In this document: one piece after another, positions 1 to 7,448 of the stretch | Layout: each line of letters begins with the position of its first letter | Numbering within the stretch: position 1 is the first letter of the stretch | Assembly (NCBI GenBank): GCA_022360015.1 | Contig: JAKSDQ010000288.1 | Location: forward strand, 62,001-126,000 | DNA length: 64,000 nucleotides | Reading direction: 5' to 3' | Source: Cytophagales bacterium | GTDB taxonomy: Bacteria > Bacteroidota > Bacteroidia > Cytophagales > Cyclobacteriaceae | Program-made: the position numbers and the translations under genes | The notes under the pieces: generated by a model | Seen by the model: only the letters and a program-made list of their open reading frames with translations | Database searches by the model: none | Told to the model about the DNA's origin: nothing

Positions 1-854
1 TTTTTATTGCGGATTTACATTCACTAACCACCATCAAAGAGCCCGCGGTCAGGATTGAAAATGTTAACGCCATTGCTGCCGCGTGGTTGGCCTTTGGCTT
101 TGATACCGAAAAAAACCTGTTTTATCGTCAATCCAAAATTCCTGAAGTATGTGAGCTGGCATGGTATCTAAACTGTTTTACCCCATTTCCCATGCTTGCT
201 AATGCCCATTCATTTAAGGATAAAGCGGATAAGCTGGCCGATGTAAATGCCGGTTTGTTTACCTATCCCGTTTTGATGGCTTGTGATATTATCATGTATG
301 ACGCAGATTTTGTACCGGTAGGAAAAGACCAAAAACAGCACCTGGAAATCACCAGGGACATAGCCACCATCTTTAATAACAGGTATGGGGAAACCTTTGT
401 AGTTCCCGATGTGATTGTGGACGAAAATGTGATGACCATTCCGGGCACCGATGGCGAAAAAATGAGTAAATCTTATGGCAACATTATCGATATCTTTTTG
501 CCAGACAAGCAGTTAAGAAAACAGGTTATGTCTATAGTAACAGACAGCACGCCCCTGGAGGAGCCCAAAAGCCCGGATACCTGCAATGTTTTCGCTTTGT
601 ATAGTTTACTGGCTGAAGATTCACAAATAGCGGCCATGAGGGAAAAGTATTTAAAGGGTAATTACGGGTATGGACATGCTAAACAGGAATTGTTTGAATT
701 AATGGTCAACAAGTTTAAAAAAGAACGTGAAGTCTTTAACCATTACATGCAAAATCCGGATCAATTAAACCAGAAGCTCGAAGCAGGGGAGAACAGAGCC
801 AGGAAAATAGGAAGGAAAGTATTAAACAGAGTGAAAAATAAACTTGGTTATTAG
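1..854 (+). CDS. trpS: tryptophan--tRNA ligase, 5' end outside the window
   Basis: Class I aminoacyl-tRNA synthetase that charges tRNA-Trp in the cytoplasm. The frame is open from base 3, which begins FIADLHSLTT, so the gene enters from the left edge. The N-terminal HIGH region is missing only because of the window boundary. About 283 residues are visible; full TrpRS is about 330. The signature GEKMSKSYGN is intact around base 456, preceded by the conserved PVGKDQKQH and TIPGTDG stretches. A TTG at 87 could be mistaken for a start, but the sequence before it is clearly TrpRS. The gene ends in KLGY. The stop overlaps by 4 bases a possible tiny gene on the other strand. Identity is certain; only the true start is unseen. 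Confidence 0.93.
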   Translation, partial: FIADLHSLTTIKEPAVRIENVNAIAAAWLAFGFDTEKNLFYRQSKIPEVCELAWYLNCFTPFPMLANAHSFKDKADKLADVNAGLFTYPVLMACDIIMYDADFVPVGKDQKQHLEITRDIATIFNNRYGETFVVPDVIVDENVMTIPGTDGEKMSKSYGNIIDIFLPDKQLRKQVMSIVTDSTPLEEPKSPDTCNVFALYSLLAEDSQIAAMREKYLKGNYGYGHAKQELFELMVNKFKKEREVFNHYMQNPDQLNQKLEAGENRARKIGRKVLNRVKNKLGY

Positions 855-958
855 AATAGCTTAGCCGCCTCGGACCAAAAATTGAGGCCGATCAGAAACA
901 ATAAAAACATTAAAAGTTTGAGGATAAATCTGTTTAAATTCGTCTTTTTCTTTTTCAT
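851..958 (-). CDS. possible 35-residue membrane peptide
   Basis: A short ATG-started frame on the minus strand: a Lys-rich start (MKKKKTNLNR) followed by one hydrophobic segment (roughly residues 11-25) and a short polar end. The charge-then-hydrophobic layout suits a single-pass inner-membrane peptide. Its stop overlaps the trpS stop by 4 bases in a convergent arrangement. No strong ribosome site is visible. No family recognised; it could be chance. Confidence 0.35.
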   Translation of the reverse strand: MKKKKTNLNRFILKLLMFLLFLIGLNFWSEAAKLF

Positions 959-1128
959 AAGAATCAAGCGTTTTAGTGTAAATTAGTTTGTAATTTAGAA
1001 AAGCCCGAATCCCCTGAGAAAGAACACCAAGGTAAATAAATGTGGTGGCATCGCAAAAATCGGATATGTCAGATTATTACATGTGTAATCAAAGGCTGAA
1101 ATTTTAAATATCATATGGGCTAAACAGC

Positions 1129-1869
1129 CTACTCAAGTTCCTTAATAATCTCACCGGCCCTGGCAGCATAACCATCATCTTTTTCGACCAGGAAATTGAA
1201 GGCGTCAATGGCCTGATCCATACGGTTTTCTTTCAAATAGGCTAATCCCAAATACCACCTGGCTGTTGCTGATAACAAAAAATCATCTTTGTCCGCCACT
1301 TGGGACAAATTGTCGATGGCCCCGGATGTAAATCCGGAATTCAGATAGGCCAGACCATGATAGAAGAGCAGTCGATAATCATCCGGATTTTCCAATAACA
1401 GGTTTTCAAATAACTCATTAGCCTTCCGGTATTGCCCTGCTTCATATAATTGAAACGGATCTTCTATGCCGGAGAGAACCACTTCCCCCCTTTCTATATC
1501 GCTGATCACCTTGTAGTAGGGTTTAAAATAACTGGTATATAGTGCCTCGGTATCAGGCTTACGCTCAAAAATAAAAAAGCCAACCACCATGAGCATGATG
1601 ATGCCGGCTGCCATAGTCATGGCTTTGAAAAACGGAAATACCGGCTTTACACGACTGTAATCATTCCGATCCAGGCTTTGTAGTTTTTCTTTTAGCTGCC
1701 CCCGGTAGTGCAATTGGATACCCTCCAGCAATACCTGGTCAAGGTCTACCTGCCGCGCCAATTCAGGATCGTGGTTAATCCGGTCTTCAAACTGCCGCCG
1801 CTCCTCCTCATCCATATGACCGTTCAGATATCTTTTGACCTGATCAAAATCCAAATTCGACGCTTTCAT
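1129..1869 (-). CDS. anti-sigma-like membrane protein with TPR repeats
   Basis: 246 residues. The N-terminal 60 residues (DFDQVKRYLNGHMDEEERRQFEDRI) resemble the cytoplasmic head of Bacteroidota anti-sigma-type proteins but have no zinc-binding HxxxCxxC. One membrane segment follows at about residues 83-103. The C-terminal half (about 140-246) holds two to three TPR-like helical pairs (YEAGQYRKANELFENLL, WYLGLAYLKENRMDQAID) and probably faces the periplasm. The role is inferred: scaffold or regulator at the inner membrane. No sigma factor gene lies next to it, so the anti-sigma label is only a resemblance. Confidence 0.6.
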   Translation of the reverse strand: MKASNLDFDQVKRYLNGHMDEEERRQFEDRINHDPELARQVDLDQVLLEGIQLHYRGQLKEKLQSLDRNDYSRVKPVFPFFKAMTMAAGIIMLMVVGFFIFERKPDTEALYTSYFKPYYKVISDIERGEVVLSGIEDPFQLYEAGQYRKANELFENLLLENPDDYRLLFYHGLAYLNSGFTSGAIDNLSQVADKDDFLLSATARWYLGLAYLKENRMDQAIDAFNFLVEKDDGYAARAGEIIKELE

Positions 1870-2110
1870 GTTATTTATGTTATCAGATTCACCAAACGTT
1901 TTTTTATGTATTTCGCAATGCTTTAATATAACGCAGTTTTTTGAAAAATAATGAAATAGTGCAAAGCGAAATAAAACCTTTATGTTGTCTTATTATCGAA
2001 AGTATCCTGGTTGTGATGATAAGCTAAAAATTTTTTCTTCTGCCTTTTGACACCGGAATGGTGATTCTTTCAGAGTGAATAGTGTCTGTGTCCTTTCAGG
2101 ACTAAAACAA

Positions 2111-2134
2111 ATAAAGCACCGTTTGGTGCTTTAT
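2111..2134 (-). terminator. hairpin terminator
   Basis: A perfect 10-bp stem (ATAAAGCACC / GGTGCTTTAT) with a 4-base loop. On the minus strand it is followed by a T-rich run (TTGTTTTAG), and it sits 42 bases past the stop of the 42-residue gene at 2176-2304, so it most likely ends that transcript. Confidence 0.55.
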
Positions 2135-2175
2135 CGATAGATTCTTTGGTAAAAGTGATTTCCAAATATGACCCA

Positions 2176-2304
2176 TTAAAAAAGTTGGAAAAACACAAAA
2201 TAAGATGCCAGTAATACGGCGGCTAAAATAGCAGAAACCTTGAGAATTCTTGAAACTGGAATACTGGTTCCCTCAAGTTCCTCCTCTTTGTCTTCACTCA
2301 TCAT
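2176..2304 (-). CDS. small single-pass membrane protein, 42 residues
   Basis: Starts at either of two consecutive ATG codons. The N-terminal half is acidic and soluble (SEDKEEELEGTSIPVS). The C-terminal half is one membrane segment (about residues 22-41, ending FVFFQLF), so the protein is probably anchored by its tail. It has its own downstream hairpin terminator at 2111-2134, which supports its being a real transcript. It lies in an otherwise empty 685-base gap (1870-2554). No family recognised. The composition looks coding (acidic head, clean hydrophobic stretch) rather than accidental. Confidence 0.55.
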   Translation of the reverse strand: MMSEDKEEELEGTSIPVSRILKVSAILAAVLLASYFVFFQLF

Positions 2305-2554
2305 GATTTTCTAATTTAATTATAATTTAATTCTCTAGCGCTTTAATCCTTTGCTAAACTTTAAAATAATCCCTTAGTAAAATCATAGATTTCACCTTTT
2401 TTAAAACGGCCCGCTAAAATAAACCTATTCTTTCATTGATCCAAACACTTCCCAAAGTTTGATTTACCATCTTTTTTTACCGGTGTAACCTTGTAAGGAC
2501 ATTTTTCGTGTATTATATTAATATCATTTTGATATCAAATTAAATAAATACACA

Positions 2555-3409
2555 ATGAATAATGAAAAAATCAACACGCCTGTTTCAGGTTACATCATGT
2601 TAATGGTGCTATTCGTTTTATTGGTAGCAGGTATTTTTGGGATAATTACCACCAAAAATCCTTTATTTGCCATTTTTATTCTTGCGATGGTTATCTTATC
2701 ACCTGGATTTTTTTATGTAAACCCCAATGGGTCAAGGGTACTGTTGCTTTTTGGAGATTACAAAGGGACAGTAAAAAAGAACGGTTTTTTCTGGGTAAAC
2801 CCCTTTTACGTCAAAAAGCAGATTTCACTTCGTGCACGAAACTTTGACAGTGAACGGGTAAAAGTCAATGACAAGGTAGGTAATCCGATTTTAATTGGCG
2901 TCATATTGGTATGGCAGGTAAAAAATACCTTTAAAGCGGCATTTGAAGTTGATAATTATGAAAACTTCGTACGCATACAAAGTGATGCCGCCGTAAGAAA
3001 ACTGGCAGGAAGTTACCCCTACGACAATTTTGACGATGAGCAGGCTGAAGTTACTTTACGCTCAGGCATGAAGGAGGTAAATGAAGCGCTTGAAAAGGAA
3101 TTGACGGCCCGGCTTGACATTGCCGGCATTCATGTAATAGAGGCAAGAATCGGATACCTGGCCTATGCCTCGGAAATCGCAAGTGCTATGCTCAGGAGGC
3201 AACAAGCCACTGCAATCGTAGCAGCCAGGCATAAGATTGTGGAAGGTGCCGTGAGTATGGTTGAAATGGCCCTGGACGATCTGTCAAAAAGGGAAGTCGT
3301 AGAACTGGATGAAGAGAGAAAGGCAGCAATGGTCAGTAACCTGATGGTGGTGCTTTGTGCAGACAAGGACGTGACACCTGTTGTCAATTCAGGAACTTTG
3401 CATCAATAA
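2555..3409 (+). CDS. SPFH/band-7 domain membrane protein
   Basis: 284 residues. Two membrane segments at about 13-31 and 36-55 are followed by an SPFH (stomatin/prohibitin/flotillin) domain from about 60 to 210, including the typical GFFWVNPFY and the VKVNDKVGNPILIGVILVW strands. A helical, charged region follows to about 265. Proteins of this family oligomerise on membranes and organise lipid microdomains or regulate membrane proteases. No NfeD-like partner or protease is adjacent. Instead two small genes follow on the same strand, a PH-like membrane protein and a ribbon-helix-helix protein. The start ATG follows an AT-rich leader with no Shine-Dalgarno sequence. Confidence 0.85.
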   Translation: MNNEKINTPVSGYIMLMVLFVLLVAGIFGIITTKNPLFAIFILAMVILSPGFFYVNPNGSRVLLLFGDYKGTVKKNGFFWVNPFYVKKQISLRARNFDSERVKVNDKVGNPILIGVILVWQVKNTFKAAFEVDNYENFVRIQSDAAVRKLAGSYPYDNFDDEQAEVTLRSGMKEVNEALEKELTARLDIAGIHVIEARIGYLAYASEIASAMLRRQQATAIVAARHKIVEGAVSMVEMALDDLSKREVVELDEERKAAMVSNLMVVLCADKDVTPVVNSGTLHQ

Positions 3410-3540
3410 AAGCAATTTGCAGAAACCCTATTTTTCGCATCCGTTAAGAAATGAATGATAGGCCATTTAATGCTGCAAAGACATTTCCGTGAATCAAAGT
3501 AACAAGTATAACAGCGCATCTTAGTTTAAATGATAAAACA

Positions 3541-4080
3541 ATGAGCAGAATTCTTTTTTCAGAAAAGCAAAAATTTACGCAGGTCTGGCTTATCCTTATT
3601 ATTGGCGCTACGGATTTAATTGTGGCTGTCATAATGGTTAGCTCAATTTATTCACAGTTTATAGTAGGCAAGCCCTGGGGTAATAAACCAATGTCGGATA
3701 CCGGACTGATTATTTTTTGGGGATGTTTACTGCTAGGTATAATACTTGTGAATATCATAATTTTCGGAGCAAAGCTGGAGATAGAAGTTAAAGACAACAG
3801 CGTTTATTATAAATATTTTCCTTTTGTGTGGAACTGGAAATATATCCATAAGGATAACATTAACCGTTATGAGGTGAAACGCCTTAATGCTTTAAAGGAT
3901 TTCGGAGGTTATGGCTATAGAAAAAATTTCTTTAAAAATTCTACAGGGTTGATTGTAAAAGGACAGTATGGTCTGGAGCTAACTTTACATGACGGTCACA
4001 CCTGGTTGATTGGCACCCAAAAGCCGGAAGCCTTAAAAAAAGCTATGAGCGAGATAATGGACAGAAAGATTGATTACTAA
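3541..4080 (+). CDS. two-pass membrane protein, PH-like C-terminal region
   Basis: 179 residues. Membrane segments lie at about 14-38 and 55-78. A C-terminal domain rich in beta strands follows (KLEIEVKDNSVYYKYFPFVWNW, then GLELTLHDGHTWLIGTQKPEALKKAM). The end, with its TQKPEAL motif before a helix, is typical of small bacterial PH-like domains with membrane anchors. It lies between the SPFH gene and the RHH gene, 2 bases before the latter, so the three probably form one transcript. The function is unknown; a structural or signalling role beside the SPFH protein is an inference from context. Confidence 0.65.
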   Translation: MSRILFSEKQKFTQVWLILIIGATDLIVAVIMVSSIYSQFIVGKPWGNKPMSDTGLIIFWGCLLLGIILVNIIIFGAKLEIEVKDNSVYYKYFPFVWNWKYIHKDNINRYEVKRLNALKDFGGYGYRKNFFKNSTGLIVKGQYGLELTLHDGHTWLIGTQKPEALKKAMSEIMDRKIDY

Positions 4081-4082
4081 CT

Positions 4083-4265
4083 ATGGCCAAGAAAAAACCG
4101 TTTGTGTTGCGCTTAGATCCTGAAATATTAAAGGCTGTCGAAAAGTGGGGAGCTGATGAATTCCGTAGCACGAACGGACAACTTGAATGGATCATCCATA
4201 AAGCGTTGAGAGATGCGGGCAGGCTAGGCAAAGAACGGGGGAAGGAAAATGAAAATGATAGTTAA
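4083..4265 (+). CDS. Arc-like ribbon-helix-helix protein
   Basis: 60 residues. The N-terminal strand KPFVLRLDPEILKAVEKWGADEFRS is the Arc/MetJ-type DNA-binding strand plus helix, and QLEWIIHKALRDAGR is the second helix. The C-terminus is charged. It starts 2 bases after the preceding stop, so translation is probably coupled. The family acts as small dimeric repressors or as antitoxins. No toxin-like partner is adjacent, and the upstream membrane genes are the likely partners or targets. The likely job is autoregulation of the SPFH operon, which is an inference. Confidence 0.75.
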   Translation: MAKKKPFVLRLDPEILKAVEKWGADEFRSTNGQLEWIIHKALRDAGRLGKERGKENENDS

Positions 4266-4446
4266 AATGAAAATAGGTAACGCTTGTATGGAAGCTGGTG
4301 CAAGAAAATAAGTGCAATTCTTTTAGCAGTATACTTACGTATGTTCAAGCAAATAGTGCAAGAACCGGGCACCCCTCCCGGAGCTCTTCGCCTTGCCTAA
4401 ATAATTCAGACCGACATTGCATAATGAAAAATGATATAACAACCAG

Positions 4447-5673
4447 CTAAAACAACGATAGTTGTTTAAACCTGGGTTTCGGGGGCGCGACGGATTTGGG
4501 TGGCTTCGCTTTTCCGAAAACTGTCATCCCGCCATATTGATAAGACGCTGCCCGCTCCCTCGCGATTACGCTATTGAAGTTCGTATTGGGTTCAAAGTCT
4601 CTCTCAATGTTTTCGACAATCCTGTTAATGCTTTTGATGGCTCTTTGTTTATCATAATAGCCAATTTTAGCTTTTTCCACAGAGGTTTTCAGAATTTGAA
4701 TAGTTTCATCGTAAACTTTAGTCGGTACCGGAAAAGGATGCCCGTCTTTACCTCCATGGGCGAATGAGAACCTTGCCGGATCATCAAAGCGGGTAGGGGT
4801 GCCGTAAATCACTTCGCTGACCAGCGCGAGCGATTGCATCGTACGGGGACCCACTCCTTTAAGTAACAGAAGGGACTCAAAGTCTTCAGGGTTATAGTCA
4901 TGTGCAAAAGCTAGTATACTGCCCAGTCTTTTTAAATTAACATCCTGTGATTTTACATCATGGTGCGAAGGCATGTAAACCTTCCTTATTTCCGGCAATA
5001 TCCTTTTGGGGGATTCATGAACAATTTCCATGACTTTATCCCGGGTCACTGCTGCCCCATGATCTGTAAAGTTGAGAATCTTCCCCTGGTTATTACCGCA
5101 AATCCAGGTGTGCGGTTCATCGACAAACGAATGTAATACGCCGGAATGCCAGTGATATCTCCTTGCATAGCCGCTGCCATCATTCATACCTTGCTGTACC
5201 ACAGCCCACTCTCCTTCATCTGTCACCAAAAAAGAATGTAAATACAACTGAAACCCATCCTGAATAGCTGTATTATCAATTTTGGCACTTAACTTACTGC
5301 ATTTTACCAAATACCTGCCATCCAATCCGGCCTTATCTGCCACAGTTAATAACTCAGCCGGTGTTTGCAATGAATGCTTCCCCCTCCCACCACATACATA
5401 AATTCCAAGGGCGCCAGACATCGGATTAATCGCCTTTTTCAAGGCACCCATTACCGAAGTAGTTATTCCGGAGGAGTGCCAATCCATTCCCAGCACACAA
5501 CCCAGAGATTGAAACCATAATGGATCGCTCATACGACGCATTATCTCAGATTTGCCATATTCGACCACAATGGCCTCGACAATAGCCGCAGCCAGCTTAC
5601 TCATTCGCTGTGCAAGCCAGATGGGTACGCGTCCGTGATGAAGCGGTAAATCTGCATGTCCTGCTCTTTTCAA
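4447..5673 (-). CDS. DUF763 domain protein
   Basis: 408 residues, a full-length member of DUF763, a family of unknown function shared by archaea and some bacteria. Recognised by the start MKRAGHADLPLHHGRVPIWL, GCVLGMDWHSSGITTSV, the glycine-rich YVCGGRGKHS, and the region LLLLKGVGPRTMQSLALVSEVIYG. The last resembles a helix-hairpin-helix, which suggests nucleic acid contact, but this is inference. The C-terminus is basic (PKSVAPPKPRFKQLSLF). It stands alone between convergent and divergent neighbours, so the context gives no clue to its job. Confidence 0.85.
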   Translation of the reverse strand: MKRAGHADLPLHHGRVPIWLAQRMSKLAAAIVEAIVVEYGKSEIMRRMSDPLWFQSLGCVLGMDWHSSGITTSVMGALKKAINPMSGALGIYVCGGRGKHSLQTPAELLTVADKAGLDGRYLVKCSKLSAKIDNTAIQDGFQLYLHSFLVTDEGEWAVVQQGMNDGSGYARRYHWHSGVLHSFVDEPHTWICGNNQGKILNFTDHGAAVTRDKVMEIVHESPKRILPEIRKVYMPSHHDVKSQDVNLKRLGSILAFAHDYNPEDFESLLLLKGVGPRTMQSLALVSEVIYGTPTRFDDPARFSFAHGGKDGHPFPVPTKVYDETIQILKTSVEKAKIGYYDKQRAIKSINRIVENIERDFEPNTNFNSVIARERAASYQYGGMTVFGKAKPPKSVAPPKPRFKQLSLF

Positions 5674-5774
5674 TTAACTATAGTATCTGGTTTAGGCAAT
5701 AATTATAGCCAAATATTTTAGCAAAAACAAAAAATTACTAAAAATTTTTTAGTGTAAAATTAAATGACTACTGC

Positions 5775-7421
5775 TCAGGCCTGATTTCCCTGGTCTTGTA
5801 CAAAAAAATGTTTCATTTTTTGCCTCATGGATTCTTCGCTTTCAATATAGTCCGGCGTCAGGGATTCCTTTCCAGGCTGAGTCTCAATGTGCAGCGTTTG
5901 TGTAGGAAAGGCAAATCTCACATCCAGATGCTCGGCCAGCCTGATGATAGACAATATCAACTCATGGCGGGCTTTTAATTCTGCTTGCCAATCAGGCACA
6001 TCAAAAAACATATAAAACATCACATCCAGTGAGTGCGACCCCATATCGTTGAGATACACGTTGTAATAGTCTTTTCTTGTATCAGGATGCTCCTGTATGA
6101 TTTTTTCTAAGCCGTCCACAAATATCTGGATCAATGAAGGGGGCGTATCATAAGTGATGGCGATTTTGGTATAAAAACGACGGTAAACACGCAAGCCATG
6201 GTTGTCAATGGTGCTGTCGGCCAATTTTGCATTCGGTACATAAACTACCGAATTTCTGAAAGTGCGTATGCGCGTCGATCTGAAGCCCACCTCCTCTACC
6301 GAACCGTCGATATCGCCGGAAGTGATCCAATCACCTATTTGAAAAGGTTTATCCACAAAAATCATGAACGAGCCAAAGAAATTTTTGATGGTATCCTGAG
6401 CTGCCAGGGCAAAAGCCAATCCACCGATAGATAATCCTGTCAGTAATGGAATAATATCTACATTAAGATTGTAAAGGGTATAGAAAATACCGATCACTAC
6501 CACAAAAGTCTTCAGCGCTTTTCTCACGAGAGGTACCAATTGGTCGTCCAGGGTCGTGTCGGTTCTTTCTGCCAATCGCTTAAAGTATTCTGACAATAAA
6601 TCAACCAGTCGGTAAAAAACCATCGTAGCGAAAATTGGCAAAGTCGCCTTCAGAATGAGCGGGATGTATTTGTAATAGGTGTTAACGGGCAATTGCATAG
6701 CCGGTATCAGGAGCGTAGCCAGCCAGAAAACAAAAAATAAGCTGGTGGGCTTGGCTACCGGATGAATCACCTTTTTGACCACATCCCTTTTTCCTAGTTT
6801 TACCAGTATCCTGAAAAGAATTTTTTCAAAAATAAAGGTCAGGATTTTATGCAGAACAAAACAGATGAGTGTAATAATCAGCAATCCCAGCAATTGCCAG
6901 ATATACAAGCCCAGATAGCGATCATTCCCTATTTTAGGCAGCCACGTTAGCAATTTGTCGGTTCCCAAAGGATAGGTTTTCTTGTAAATTCTGTCGATGC
7001 TTTCTATGGTTTTTTGAGCGTATAACCACCTGCCTTCTTCCCTGATAACGTAGATTTCGGGTATCTGGCCTGAAAGGATGTATTTTTGTTTCCTGCTAAT
7101 TGAATCCCGGTATAAGGGGTCTGTAGGAAAATCATTTTCATCGAGATAGATGACCTTACCGTCAAAAATATGTTTTACTTTGATGGCCATTTGCTGGGCT
7201 TCGGCCAGGCTAACCCCTTCCCGTAAAAAGGGTTGTGCGGCAATTTCAGGGTGGTAGTTGTAGTCCTGCAGGTTTTCAAAATGTGTGTAAATGGCACCAA
7301 ACGGACTGGATAAATCGGCTGCGACACCTAGCGTATCATTGTCCTGATCTTGAATGAAAAAGGCCAATGCAGGTGACGAATACAAAAAAATAAATAAGAT
7401 GAAAAAAGTCTTGAATTTCAT
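5775..7421 (-). CDS. MscS-family mechanosensitive ion channel
   Basis: 548 residues. A signal peptide (KTFFILFIFLYSSPALAFF, cleaved after about residue 20) is followed by a periplasmic domain to about 165. Three to four membrane segments lie between 175 and 330. The conserved pore and beta-domain region includes LAFALAAQDTIKNFFGSFMI and FQIGDWITSGDIDGSVEEV. The C-terminal alpha/beta domain follows to about 525. The long periplasmic N-terminus places it with the larger MscS-like channels rather than the minimal 286-residue MscS. The role is release of solutes on membrane tension. It is probably transcribed with the larger gene upstream, which ends 27 bases before it. Confidence 0.88.
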   Translation of the reverse strand: MKFKTFFILFIFLYSSPALAFFIQDQDNDTLGVAADLSSPFGAIYTHFENLQDYNYHPEIAAQPFLREGVSLAEAQQMAIKVKHIFDGKVIYLDENDFPTDPLYRDSISRKQKYILSGQIPEIYVIREEGRWLYAQKTIESIDRIYKKTYPLGTDKLLTWLPKIGNDRYLGLYIWQLLGLLIITLICFVLHKILTFIFEKILFRILVKLGKRDVVKKVIHPVAKPTSLFFVFWLATLLIPAMQLPVNTYYKYIPLILKATLPIFATMVFYRLVDLLSEYFKRLAERTDTTLDDQLVPLVRKALKTFVVVIGIFYTLYNLNVDIIPLLTGLSIGGLAFALAAQDTIKNFFGSFMIFVDKPFQIGDWITSGDIDGSVEEVGFRSTRIRTFRNSVVYVPNAKLADSTIDNHGLRVYRRFYTKIAITYDTPPSLIQIFVDGLEKIIQEHPDTRKDYYNVYLNDMGSHSLDVMFYMFFDVPDWQAELKARHELILSIIRLAEHLDVRFAFPTQTLHIETQPGKESLTPDYIESEESMRQKMKHFFVQDQGNQA

Positions 7422-7448
7422 GTCCGGTTTAGTTTATCAATGAAATGA

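Noticed and set aside
263-448. Minus-strand frame inside trpS
   Set aside because: Shadow of the trpS coding strand.
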